64,000 nucleotides of DNA from Megamerina dolium (Eukaryota; Arthropoda; Insecta; Diptera; Megamerinidae), in the NCBI GenBank assembly GCA_963854835.1, contig OY978525.1, forward strand, positions 43,047,554-43,111,553, given 5' to 3'. The notes under the pieces were generated by a model, which ran no database searches, was not told where the DNA came from, and saw only the letters and a program-made list of their open reading frames with translations. The position numbers and the translations under genes were made by a program. Shown here one piece after another: positions 8,756 through 18,964 of this stretch. Positions within the stretch are counted from its first letter, which is position 1. Each line of letters opens with the position of its first letter.

Positions 8756-9520
8756 TTAAAGCAGCAGTCTTGTCGCTATCATCCCATTGATTCTTCGAAG
8801 CGGTTGTCTCGAATGAAGCTTGAAGATATTGAATGGCGTGCTTCCGTCAAATGTTGGTGGCTTTAGTTTGATTGTGCTTGAATCTCGAATCACTGATGTG
8901 GCTGGTCCATTTATTTTTAGTTGGTTGAGATCGTGCTGTAATTTCTCGAACTTATCTTCCAAATCATCTACATGTTCCTTCAGCTTATCATCCAACTCAT
9001 CCACGTGTTCTTTCAGCTCTGTGACTTTGTCATTAATAGCTCCGGAAATTTCCTGAAATCTAAGTTCAATTCCTTTCTGTAGATTTTCGATGACGTGTTC
9101 TTGGCGAGCCGAATGTTCTTGAAACTTGTAGTCAATTGTTTTCTGGAATTCTCCCATAGTGTTTTCTTGGCGGGACGAACCTTCTTGAATTTTCATACGC
9201 AATTCAGCCGAATGTTCTTGAAGCTTGGAGTCAATGCGAGAGGCATTTTGTTGTAACTGTTGTTGCTGCTGTTGCATCATGGTTTTCATAAATTCCATGA
9301 GTTGACCACTCGAATCTACCTTGCTCTCTTCCTCAGCGTGCACAACTGCTTGTATATCGGCTTCCTCGAAGAACTCATGTTCTTCTACATTAATTCCCTT
9401 AGCTTCCATAGCTTGCCTCAGCCTCACCAGCAGTTCTGCCTTTGCACCTGATGACGATAGATTCATCTCTACCAACAGCTTTTTAAGCTGGTCCACTTTT
9501 AGTTGGTCAATTTTCACCAT
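8756..9520 (-). pseudogene. G1 Gag N-terminal part (SAP-like domain and coiled coil), frameshifted
   Basis: The ATG at 9518-9520 lies just downstream of the PBS. Residues 1-38 (VDQLKKLLVEMNLSSSGAKA..) look like a SAP motif, a DNA/chromatin-binding helix-extended loop-helix. A Q-rich stretch (about 80-95) and long heptad-like segments with LQEHSA repeats (about 95-205) follow, probably a coiled coil for Gag assembly. The capsid segment (TFDGSTPFNIFKL) is then cut by a 1-base deletion near 8813, where other copies have one extra g. The rest of Gag continues in the frame of 6597-8726. A SAP-like N-terminus is uncommon for a Gag. The SAP call is by motif pattern and is probable, not certain. Confidence 0.8.
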
Positions 9521-9527
9521 CTTTACA

Positions 9528-9547
9528 GAATCCCACTTCTGACACCA
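9528..9547 (-). promoter_or_regulatory. G1 primer binding site (tRNA-Leu-like)
   Basis: Two bases after the 5' LTR the minus strand reads tggtgtcagaagtgggattc. It starts with TGG, the complement of CCA, and fits the 3' end of a leucine tRNA (…cacttctgaca-CCA) as I recall it. The same site occurs in G2 (degenerate), G4 and G6, so the whole group shares this primer. Confidence 0.7.
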
Positions 9548-9549
9548 AT

Positions 9550-9986
9550 TGTTACGTTTTTATTCTGTGAGCGTTTAATTCTATTTGAATGACCTTGTTC
9601 GATCACTGGATTCTGTTAATAATAACTGCAACACTTATTTTATACAACTATATACAGCAACAATTTATTTAATAATCTCTATTTACAATCAACTCTGTTT
9701 ATAATCAACTATTTACAATAATACTTTAATGTACTAGCAACTTTTGCCTCTGTATAGATGTTTGCGCAGTCACGTTCGGAATTCGATTGATTTTCCTTCT
9801 CAACACTGGCTCTATTTATACTCTGTTGGCAACACCCCAGAATCTTCCGTTATAGAGATTCTTCTCTTCCTTTCTCGTTGGCTTGTTCTGGTTATCGCTG
9901 ATTTCTTTTTGTTGACATTCGTTTCGATGCTGCCAATAGTGTCAGTCACAATAGTGATGAGTAATCAACTATAGATACTCGTTACA
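9550..9986 (-). repeat. G1 5' LTR (437 bp)
   Basis: This is the partner of 6122-6558, with about 8 differences by eye. The outer end (…cgttaca, 9986) is followed by the second ATAT copy of the target duplication. As the 5' LTR of a minus-strand element it would hold the promoter. An (aataa)-rich segment is visible but I cannot place the start site. Confidence 0.92.
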
Positions 9987-9990
9987 ATAT

Positions 9991-10255
9991 CATATTTAAT
10001 ATCGAAATGTTTTTCTTTCGAACGCTACCAATCTGTCGGCAAGCAATTGGCAATTCTTCCGGTAGTAACAATTTGCCATGGAAAAGTTTCTAAAAGAACT
10101 CTGTGACAAAGCTCAGAAAAGTGATGTCGTAAAAGTTCTGCCGCTCGGAACTGGCTAAAAGAAGTAGGTCCCTTGCAATACTGTCCAAATTTAACACGCA
10201 CAGCAGTAATGGAAGAGAAGCTCGGTCAAAGAGCCATTCGGGGCTTATAAGTCTC
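9991..10255 (+). repeat. SINE copy 2, body (continues 6057-6117)
   Basis: Collinear with SINE copy 1 from catatttaatatcgaaa to ggggcttataagt. Examples are ctgtcggcaagcaattggca and ctctgtgacaaagctcagaaa. Its 3' tail is lost at about 10255, where LTR fragments begin. Confidence 0.75.
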
Positions 10256-10292
10256 TGTGGTAGGAGATCGAAAACCCGTGAACATAACATAC

Positions 10293-10413
10293 TGTAACAA
10301 GTATCAATGGTTATTGTGAATAGCACAAGTAATGGTAGCATATAAACGAATGTTAACAAAAAGGAATAGGCGATAACTACAACAAGCCAAGGAAAGAGAA
10401 AGGAAAGAAACCC
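10293..10413 (+). repeat. Inverted LTR fragment of the gypsy group
   Basis: The plus strand starts tgtaacaagtatcaatgg and continues through cgataactacaacaagcca. This is the outer end of the same LTR as in G5 (33915...) but opposite to the G2 LTR that follows 11 bases later. It is only about 120 bp long. The head-to-head arrangement indicates an inverted duplication or two converging remnants. Confidence 0.7.
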
Positions 10414-10423
10414 GAATGCGTTG

Positions 10424-10721
10424 TAGTTCGATCACTGGATTCTGTTAATAATAATTGAAACACTTATTTTGTACAAATATTTAATAAAATCTATTTACAA
10501 TCAACTATTTACAATAACACTTTAATGTACTTGAAACTTTTGACTCCGATACTGTACCAATGTTTGCGCGAATACGTTCGGGATTTGGTTGATTTCATTT
10601 GTCAACATCTGACCCTTTTATACTCTTTGGCAACACTCCAGAATCTTCCTTTATCGAGATTTTTCTCTTTCTTTCTCGTTGGCTTGATCTGGTTGTGGCC
10701 TATTTCTTTTTGTTGACAAGT
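10424..10721 (-). repeat. G2 3' LTR, truncated at both ends
   Basis: It matches the LTR from ttcgatcactggattctg to tttttgttgaca. The first about 45 bp and last about 75 bp of the plus-strand LTR reading are missing. It then runs directly into internal sequence (agttttataatttcc..). Confidence 0.75.
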
Positions 10722-10729
10722 TTTATAAT

Positions 10730-11289
10730 TTCCCCCCGATATAGCGCAAGTTACTTCAAGTGCACTACCTTAAACTTATGATCCTTCCCAATGAGTCTGT
10801 AGCTTAGGCGACAGGCCTTTCTTTCGTTGTGGATTATGAAGCATTACAAGCTCTCCTTCATAGAACCCTTTTGAATTTGCTTTCAAGTCATACATGGACT
10901 TCATCTTATCGCTTATCATCTGCGACCGCTCTCTGATGAACTGATGTACGTCATCCAACTGTTCCCGCTTTTCGCTAGTGTAGTTACCTTCGGTTAATCT
11001 TGTAGGTGTTACGACTCCAAATTTTAAATCAGCTGGCAGCCTTAACTCGTTTCCAAAAATTGCCACGGCTGGTGTAGTGGAACTCGTATCATCCTGTTAG
11101 CATCGATATGCCATGAGGAACATTGGTATATGTACATGTCAGTATTTCTGGTATTTATCTACCACCTTTCTCAGATATTCCTCCAAGGTACGGTTAAATC
11201 GTTCTACCATGCCATCAGATTGTGGATGCAGAGGTGTTGTATGAGTCTCGTGTATACCCAACATACGACACATCTCTTGGAATACAACT
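10730..11289 (-). pseudogene. G2 integrase C-terminal part (left of J1)
   Basis: The minus strand encodes the integrase C-terminus. MAIFGNELRLPADLKFG, the FIRERSQMISDKMK helix and NPQRKKGLSPKLQ are readable at 10776-11066, with the core-end sequence (DGMVERFN region) near 11200. The core then meets J1 at 11290 in the middle of the …IPKRCV-type segment. The host reading resumes at 15183. The 10-bp target repeat gaataca-act (11280-11289) is the left TSD copy of J1. Confidence 0.82.
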
Positions 11290-11377
11290 TTTCTTTTGTT
11301 TTTTTTTTTACAAGCCTTTTTATTGGATCTTTCTAAAATTACTTAGAAACTAACAATAAGTAATCAAATCTTACAAA

Positions 11378-13601
11378 CTAAATAAAATTATGTGATATTC
11401 CCAACGTTCCATCACAATTTGTTGAGTCAAGAGGTATAGCAATTTCACAGCAGCAGTTCAGCAACAATTGCCTAGCAAGGGGATTCGGATGACTGTGTAA
11501 TTTTTGAATGTAGCTTCTGCAAGACATTGCAACTTCCTCAGAAATTGTGGGTACATTTAAATCTCGATGGATGTTAACGTTCCTCATATACCAAGGCGCG
11601 TTTACAATAATTCGCAGACACTTGGATTGTATTCGCTGCAATTTTTCGATATTTGAGGGAGATGCGGTGCCCCAAAACTGAATACCATAAGTCCAGATTG
11701 GCTTCAGGATTGCTTTATATAATAGCACTTTGTATTCGAAATTCAACTTTGATCTTTTGTGTATCAGCCACCATAACTGATTAATTTTAAGCTTGATCTG
11801 AGTTTTCTTTGCCTCTATGTGATTTTTAAAGGTCAGCCTTCTGTCGAGGTGAATACCCAAGTACTTTGTTGAGGAACATTGTGGAACTGATTGGCCATTA
11901 ATTTTAAGTGGGGGACATGTATCTGGCCTTATCGTGAAGGTTACATGTGCGCTCTTTGATTCATTGACTTTTATACGCCATTTTGCTAGCCAGATTTCGA
12001 GAGAATCGATATGAGTCTGCAGGAGTTTAGTAGCTTCTATGGGGTTAGAGCGAGTGCACAATATTGCCGTATCATCTGCAAAGGTCGATATAAATGTATA
12101 GTTATTGCTGGGCATATCTGTAGTGTATAAGAGACACAGTAAGGGGCCCAAAACGCTTCCCTGAAGAACGCCAGCGTGAATATCCAATGGATTTGTTGTG
12201 TAATCCTTGTGATGTACGAGAAATTGTCTTTTCGTGAGGTAGCTACTAAGCAATGAGGAGACATTTGCAGGCAGTAATAGTTTGAGTTTGTAAATAAGGC
12301 CATCGTGCCATACTTTATCGAAAGCTTGAGTGATATCAACAAAGACAGCTGAGCAATACTTTTTTTCTTCAAAAGTGTTCCTTATTAGAGTTACAATGCG
12401 GTGGACTTGTTCTATTTGCCGTGCTGTTTTCTAAATCCAAACTGATGTTGAGGAATCAGTTGGTTGAGATTAATAAATGGAGTTATATTCCTGACAAGTA
12501 GCTTTTCGAATATTTTAGAAAGTACAGGCAGGAGGCTGATAGGTCTGTACGATGCAACTTTCGTAGGGTCTTTTCCTGGTTTTGCTATCATAATAATTTT
12601 TGAAGTTTTCCAGCATTTGGGATAGTGTTTAATACGAAGGATAGCATTGAAAATGTGCATCAGATGAATTACTGAAGCCGGAGGTAGCTCTTTTATCATT
12701 TTACCGGTAATTTTATCTGGACCAGGTGATTTTTTTGGGTTTAAATCTTTATAAATTGCTTTGAATATGTCCTTTTTTTTAAATTTGGGCGTTATTGAGC
12801 AAGGTTGAGAAGTTAATTTTGATAATGAGGACTGTGAAGAGGGTGGATTGGGTGTAAACACACTTTTTAGGTGGTTTGCAAAAGCCAAACCCTTCTCACA
12901 GTTGCTTCTAGCCCAATTACCGTCACTCAAACGGATGGGGGAATCAGTGAGAATTGGCCGATTTGAGTTTTTTGCTGATTTCCACAAAGAGTAGTCTGAC
13001 GCTTCACCTGGTGTTAATTTCGCTATGTGCTCTTCTAACTCTTTGTTTTTTTTATTTTTTAAGGCTTGCTTTAACTTTCGAGTGCAGTGCTGTAGCTGTG
13101 TTTTCAGATTCGGTGATCTGAATTCTTGCCATTGTCTTCGGAGTCTTCTTTTTTGTCTTACTAGCAATTCAATATCGGCTGGTGTGTATGGGTTACAGCA
13201 GCAACCAAGAATTTGCTACCAAGAGTTGAGAAAAATTCTTTATATTGCTGTTCGGTAATACTGTATCTTGGGGGACAGTATATCGCAGATATTACTAGCT
13301 TAGAGATGTATTCTTCCAGACATATATATGTTGCTTGCAAGTAGACGCTACTGAAATCTTCGAGAACATGATGTTTTATTCTGCTTTTTATCAATATGGC
13401 AGTTCCTCCGCGTGCCTTACCATGCGGATGATTTGTGGTGTACAGTTTGTAATATGGTATTTGGTAGCAATTTTTGTCAGTGAAATGGGTCTCAGATATC
13501 ATCATTATGTCGATTTGGCTGGATTCAAGGAATTGAATTAGCTCCAAACGGTGCTGGCTTAAGCCGTTGGCGTTCCAGTGGCATATCTTGAGACAACTCA
13601 T
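11378..13601 (-). pseudogene. J1 ORF2: endonuclease (deleted) and reverse transcriptase
   Basis: ORF2 starts at 13601 (MSCLKICHWNANGLSQ, endonuclease N-terminus with N at the WNANG block). It loses sequence after GSKFLVA near 13200: about 430 bp, including the GDFNAKHTHWG catalytic block present in J3, are deleted. The frame then resumes at TPADIELLVRQKRR. RT follows: YRPISLLPVLSKIFEKLL, VFVDITQAFDKVWH and FADDTAIL (catalytic aspartates). The usual GVPQGS has become GVLQGS, and a frameshift lies at 12412. The product would have been a LINE EN-RT acting in target-primed reverse transcription. This copy cannot make an intact one. Confidence 0.88.
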
Positions 13602-15180
13602 GGTCTGGATAGCAATGTTTGGAGTAACATCGATTGATTTTTCATCATTTCTTGCATCATTGTTTGCATTGAGTTCATGAATTGGTTCATATTCTGAATT
13701 AATGTTTGAAGCAAATGTTCAAGGGTACTTGGCTGTTGGGTGGGCAGTGAGTGTTTCTGCTCATTATTTACATTGCTTTGTTGGTGTGGGTTTTGTTTTA
13801 ACACGCTAGCGTATGAATTGGTTTGATTCTTGTTTGGGATTGCAGAGAAGAATTGTGTTGCATCAATATTTTGTCTCTTACTTGAGTTGGCTATCTGAGT
13901 TTGCTCAACTGGTTTTAGAGGTTAATTGCTAGCGGAGAAATTTAGCTTTAGGGTTGTATATACTGGGCAACCTCTATAATTTGCGGTGTGATTACCTCCA
14001 CAATTGCTGCATTTTTTCATGCTAGCATCGCCTTTAGATTTTGGGCATATGTTTGATTTATGGAGATCTCCACAAATCACACAAACAGCTGGCAGGGTAC
14101 AATATGTCTTAGTATGTCCATATTCTTGGCAGTTACTGCGCTGAGGAGGTCCAGTTCTCTTATGAGGTTCTTCGATTGTGATTTTGCGATGCAATAAATA
14201 TCGAATTTTATATATGGGGTGTACTTCACCTTTTTTTAGGGGTTTTGTTTCAGGCTGAAGCTCAATACGATATAACAGTTGAGGTATATTGCTCTTGTTG
14301 AGAATGTTGAATACTGTTTTGGCTTGAAACCCTTCTTCCTGAAGGGCAAGTTTGATTTCGTTAATGTCAACGTTGGGTTCGACGCCTTTGAGTACAACGA
14401 TTAAGCCCTTACTACTTTTTAGCTGATATGTGTAGTAATTCTTTTTTACAGCATCAAATTCCGCAATTACCTTGCGATAATGAGTTTCGCTGTAGATTTG
14501 CACTTTCGTTTCCTCAATTTTGCCTTTGCGAATAGGAACAACGTAGAAATTCTTTGGTCCTATAAGACTTGTAATTCTAGAAATCAACTTATCTGAGTTG
14601 CGTTCTCTTAAGAAAATGGGTGGGGGTTTGAGATTTTTCTTGGAGGTAATATTTTCGTCACTTTCATCACCTGAAAGCAAAGCGTATCTATTTTCCGAAC
14701 TAATAGGGGCAGTGTTCTGCTTTTGAATTTTTGTTGAATTCATTTGTTTTGAATTTTGTGGACTTCTTTTTCGCTTTACTACAGTAATGTAGCGATCAAT
14801 TCCAGTTTGAACAGCAACTGGTTCTTTATTAGTCATCGCACTAGTTTCTTTAACTACTGGGTCATGCACTTCAGTAGAAAGGCCGTTATTTGTTTGCTTT
14901 GATGTTGTAGCTGTTGGTGTTACAGCAGGAGAAGCGCATTGTACACTCCACGGTATAGAGGGAGATAGTATATCACGAGAGAATAAATTATTTTTTTTGT
15001 CTGTATTTATTGTTGTTGCAAATTTTGATGTAGTGTTAGAGTGAGGAATATGTACAGGCAAAAGATTTGCACTGTTACTTTCACTTGTGCAGTGTATATC
15101 AACTGTTTTTTTTGATAATGCACTTATCGGGGGGGTTTGCGCGGGTGATTGCAAATTATTGTTTACACACACATTAACAG
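13598..15180 (-). pseudogene. J1 ORF1: jockey-type nucleic-acid-binding protein
   Basis: ORF1 encodes a basic RNA-binding protein. A conserved segment (YYTYQLKSSKGLIVVLKG) precedes three zinc knuckles at the C-terminal side (CQEYGHTKTYC, CVICGDLHKSNIC, CSNCGGNHTANYRGC). The frame stops with TAA at about 13922, then remains open in the same frame as a Q/M-rich tail (MQTMMQEMMKNQSMLLQ, 13598-13804). The same internal TAA is present in J3. The reading upstream of 15180 into the host gypsy sequence is spurious. Confidence 0.88.
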
Positions 15181-15182
15181 GC

Positions 15183-15795
15183 GAATACAACTGATTCGAA
15201 ATTTCGACCTTAGTCTGAGTGTAACTCCATCGGTATACCAAAACGAGTAATCCATTGGTTAACGAATACATCGGTAACTGTACTAGCTTCTTGATTTGGA
15301 ATGGGGTATACTTCTGGCCATTTACTGAAGTAATCTATAACCACCAGAACATAATTGTTTCTTGTGTTGCTTATTGGAAATGGTCCAGCTATGTCCATAG
15401 CAATTCGCTCAAATGGAGCAACTACGGTACATTGCACATTGCTAACACTTCCGAATCCAATCAGCGACATGGTCCCGACATCCAACACAATAAATTCTTT
15501 ATTTTCTCTACGGTTTTGTCGATGATTTTTCCATCTTCACTTTCCCATCCTCGCAATAAACATCCGTCTCGCAAGTGCCTTTGCTATTGGACTCTCATTA
15601 GTCATTTCTTGCCAATTTGGACGTACGCCCTGCTCTTTGCATTTCATGATCTTTGCGAGATCGGGGTCGTTCCATTGATCTTCTTGCTCTCGTTCGGTGG
15701 TCCATGACTCCTCCGGCAATATATTCGTAAGCCGTATGTCGACAATGTGCTCTTTGCTTTGCACTCGAGAACAATGTTTATATTCCATTTTCCAA
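15183..15795 (-). pseudogene. G2 integrase N-terminal part and linker (right of J1)
   Basis: The minus strand reads VAPFERIAMDIAGPFPIS, VLVVIDYFSKWPEV and PMELHSD (integrase D1 and D2 blocks), ending at J1's TSD. Upstream lies the linker KHCSRVQSKEHIVDIRLTN. Just before that is RKRGHHGNADALSRRPW, the standard end of a gypsy RNase H. Several short deletions remove the zinc finger region (around 15430-15540). The KHCSRV block is the same one that directly follows the zinc knuckles in G1 and G4, which fixes the right edge of their deletion. Confidence 0.82.
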
Positions 15796-15799
15796 GGAC

Positions 15800-16250
15800 G
15801 ACGAGATAGAGCATCCGCGTTGCCGTGATGTCCTCTTTTACGATGCTCGATAGTAAAATCATAACTCTACAGCCTTTCAATCCAGTGTGTCAATTGTCCT
15901 TCTGGGGTTTTAAACTGTAATAACCACCTTAGCGCTGCGTGGTCAGTTCCCAGATTAAATGACTGACGGTACAAGTATTTATGGAAATACTTTGCATATT
16001 CCAGTATTGCGAGCAACTCTCTTCGAGTGATACAGTAGTTTCTTTCTGGCTTCGACAGGATTTTACTGTAGTATGCTATTACTTTTCTTGCACATCTATG
16101 ATCTGAGAGAGCACACCACCTATTCCATAGCCACGCGCATCTGTGTCCAACACAAACTTTTGACCAGGTACTGGATACGCTAATATTGGTGCTGAACAGA
16201 GTCTTTCTTTCAGCTGTTCGAGAGCTTTCTCTTGTTCCTCGTCCCACACA
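15800..16250 (-). pseudogene. G2 RNase H domain
   Basis: The minus strand contains ARKVIAYYSKILSKPERNY, ITRRELLAILEYAKYFHKYL and LGTDHAALRWLLQF, a typical Ty3/gypsy RNase H (E of RELLA, D of TDHAAL). It is followed by HWIERL. This enzyme would degrade RNA in the RNA:DNA hybrid. The N-terminal part (16130-16250) is frameshifted. Confidence 0.85.
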
Positions 16251-17060
16251 AATTGTTTGTTCTTTCTTGTTAACTCATGTAGACTACTGGTGAAGTTTGC
16301 AAATCCAGGAACAAATCATCTATAGTAGGTACATAAGCCTAGGAAGCTTCTTAACTCATGACGATTCGACGGAATAGGTCATTCTTGTACTGCTGCTACT
16401 TTCTCCTCGTCGGTATGTACCCCTCCTGTTGTTACTTTATGACCAAGATATTTAATTCTTGCCTGAAGAGTGAACACTTTTTCATAATCAGTTTAAGTCC
16501 TGCTGATTGTATACGCTCAAATACTTCTTTCAACTTTTCCAGGTGGTCTTTAAAATCTTTCCCCCACACGATAATGTCATCGAGGTACACCAAGCAAGTT
16601 ATCCAGTGAAGTTCTCTGAGTACCAGCTCCATCAAACGTTCGAAATTAGCTGGCGCAATACATAACCCAAATGGCATCACTGTAAATTGCCATAGACCAC
16701 CGACAATACTGAAAGTTGTTTTCTGTTTGTCCGCCTTACCAAATTCCACTTGCCAGTAGCCACTTTGCAAATCAAGAGTTGAGAAAATTGAAAATTCTTG
16801 AAAATTGATAGCTGTCTTTTTTCGTGATATCATTTAGTTTTCTGTAATCCACACAAAATCAAGTACTTCCATTCTTCTTCTTTACCAGCACAACTGGTGA
16901 ACTCCATGGACTCGCTGATGTTTTAATAACACCTTGTTTCTGCATATCGGTAATCAGCTTAATGGCTTAATGGTCTAGAATCACCGGCGTCAATGTGATG
17001 TTTCACGATGATTGTTCGTCTTCCAGTTTTTCTATGTGAATAAAAGAGTGAACTGCACTT
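16251..17060 (-). pseudogene. G2 reverse transcriptase domain
   Basis: Clear RT motifs occur at 16432-16833: FSTLDLQSGYWQVEFGKAD (motif A), TVMPFGLCIAPANFERLME (motif B), YLDDIIVWG (motif C, YLDD) and LKLIMKKCSLF. Upstream, around 16810-16960, the SSWSSPVVLVKKKN-type block is readable but frameshifted. RT of this kind would be the trans-acting enzyme needed by the RT-less relatives, but this copy is dead. G5 carries a second, truncated RT. Confidence 0.85.
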
Positions 17061-17600
17061 CTCCAATAGTTGTAAATCCTTTTATTTTTGCTGTTTGGTA
17101 ACCACACCTGCCCATTCTTCCATCTGTGCTTTTAATTCCGCTTTAACAGTTCCTAGTCTTCCAATTTTCATCGACGAACCCTTTCCGCAGTCTATTATGG
17201 CAGTAACTTCCTGGCAATGACCAATCACCATTCCTTTCTTCACAACTGTAGATGTATCTTATAACCGATGTTCAATGGTAACTCGACATAGCGTAGTGTC
17301 CGTTGATTTAAATCTAACGTAAGCCCATTGTCAATCATAATATCAACACCATTTATTACGTCATCGATGATGTGCCACAATGAATTCATGTTCCCAAGTG
17401 CATTTTCCAATTTCGTTTCTTTATCTTACAAAGAATTTGTGCATCCTCACCCGTTGCTGTACTCAATTTTATTCCCATTAGAAGCTCAAACCGGGTTAAC
17501 ATGAATTCCATATTGTCCAATTTTCCATCAATAGTCAAGCTGCTTGCTTGTGAAATGTGAATGATGGGGCAATCCACTGTTGGAGTCAGTTCACGCCCCG
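17061..17600 (-). pseudogene. G2 protease remnant and post-protease region
   Basis: Minus-strand text IDGKLDNMEFMLT is followed directly by RFELLMGIKLSTATGED. Compared with G5 (35320-35550), the segment holding the protease active site (…TGASHSII…) has been deleted. Remnants of the following region (VVINGVDIMIDNGLTLDLNQ) lie at 17280-17360. No active aspartic protease is possible. Confidence 0.75.
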
Positions 17601-18940
17601 CTGAACTGACTCGGTTTAGTTTAACGATGGATTTGTGTTACTGGAGCGATCGCTGTCCACCTTATTCACCTTCTTTTGTCTTCCTAGAGAATTCGATCTT
17701 GATCGCTTTCGTTGTAGACGACAATCACGCGCCATGTATCCTGGTTTGTCGCACATAATGCACTTATCAGTAAATTTGATTTCGCGTCGATCTTTTGTTC
17801 TTCTTTCAGGCTGCACTACGGACTTAACTGTCTGACACACTGCTTCAACCAGATCTGATGTTTCTGTCTCTAGTTGGCGTGCACGTGGCATTGGTCCACA
17901 CATTAATCTGGCGGCTTCATACATCAAGGCACTACTAATTGTTTCCGCATATGTACTCCTTGGTGACATGACTAGGGCACGTTTAGTCTCCGTTGCGTAT
18001 ACCATCTATGAATGTCTCTATTTTTATTTTCTCTATGAATTCTTTCATATTACCAGACAACGGAAGATGAAATAAGCGCTCAATGAAGAATGCGAAATCC
18101 TGAAGGCTCTACCTACTCCGTTGCACTCGTGTTCTTAATTGCACTCGATGCAATTGACTCTTATATTCATTTCCATATTTTCGCTGGAGTGTGTCCATCA
18201 GTGATTGATAGCTACCACGATCTTTCTCTGGAATCATTTGTAACACTTCGGAAGCATTGCCTTTTAATGCGGCTATTAAAGCAGCGGTATTGTCGCTATC
18301 ATCCCATTGATTCTTCGAAATTGTTGTCTCGAAAAGAAGCTTGAAAATATTGAATGGCGTGCTTCCGTCAAATGTTGGTGGCTTTAGTTTGATTGTGTTT
18401 GAATCACTAATCACTGATGTGGTGATTGAGTTCATGGTGTAATTTCTCGAACTTAGCTTTCCAGTCGCCGACATGTTCCAACTCATCCACTTGCTCTATC
18501 AGCTCTGTGACTTTATCATTAATAGCTCCGGAAATTTTCTGAAATATAATCTAACTTCTGAAATATAAGCACTTCACTAATAACGCCCTCTTGGCGTGCC
18601 GAATGTTCTTGAAGCTTGAAGTCAATTGTTTTCTTAAATTCTCTCATAGAGTTTCTTGGCGAGATGCATTTTCTTGTAACTGTTAATTCTGCTTTTGCAT
18701 TATGGATTTCATGAATTCCATGAGTTGGCCACTCAATTCTATCTTGCTCTTTTCCTCAGCGTGCATGTATCTCGGCTTATGCAAAGAACTCATGTTCCTC
18801 TACATTAATACCCTTAGCCTCCATGGCTTGCCTTAGCCTCACCAGCAGTACCGCCTTTGCACCTGATAACGATAGATTCATCTCTGACAACTTTTTTTCA
18901 GTTGGTCCACTTTTAGTTGGTCAATTTTCACCATCTTAAC
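17601..18940 (-). pseudogene. G2 Gag remnant with a single zinc knuckle
   Basis: Minus-strand pieces are a SAP-like start near 18935 (frameshifted), coiled-coil remnants (18450-18760), a capsid segment LKPPTFDGSTPFNIFKLLF (18109-18430), KRALVMSPRSTYAET (17900-18000) and one knuckle CIMCDKPGYMARDC (about 17720-17770). After it comes QRKRSRSNSLGRQKK and then protease. Only one CX2CX4HX4C is present, unlike the two in G1, G3 and G4. Confidence 0.82.
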
Positions 18941-18942
18941 AG

Positions 18943-18962
18943 TACACAATCTTCTGACACCA
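18943..18962 (-). promoter_or_regulatory. G2 primer binding site, degenerate
   Basis: Minus strand tggtgtcagaag followed by a mutated end. It is in the same position relative to the LTR as in G1. Confidence 0.6.
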
Positions 18963-18964
18963 AT

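Larger units (their letters stand above)
6122..9986 (-). mobile_element. G1: complete short Ty3/gypsy-type LTR retrotransposon lacking PR, RT and RNase H
   Basis: A full element of 3,865 bp on the minus strand. It has 437-bp LTRs (6122-6558 and 9550-9986) with TG...CA ends, a 4-bp ATAT target duplication, a PBS next to the 5' LTR and a purine-rich tract next to the 3' LTR. The interior encodes a SAP-like domain, a coiled-coil Gag with two zinc knuckles and a gypsy-type integrase with an intact DD35E triad. Protease, reverse transcriptase and RNase H are missing. By eye the two LTRs differ at about 8 positions of 437, so insertion was fairly recent. G3 and G4 share this architecture; G2 and G5 keep RT. 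G1 is therefore best read as a non-autonomous derivative that used enzymes from another element. Confidence 0.9.
11290..15182 (-). mobile_element. J1: jockey-clade LINE inserted in G2 integrase, 10-bp TSD
   Basis: A 3,893-bp jockey-type non-LTR retrotransposon on the minus strand. Its poly(A) tail appears as a T run at 11290-11311. The target duplication gaatacaact is exact (11280-11289 and 15183-15192), and removal of J1 restores the integrase reading seen in G1. The 5' end is truncated: ORF1 begins at the codons for SPVNVCVNN, about 12 codons into the ORF1 of J3. It is nearly identical to J3 over ORF1, so the two belong to one family. ORF2 lacks about 430 bp of endonuclease and has frameshifts. 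Confidence 0.92.

Noticed and set aside
8492..8866. Plus-strand ORFs across G1 and G4 (e.g. 124 codons)
   Set aside because: They are antisense shadows of Gag-integrase and have no family resemblance.
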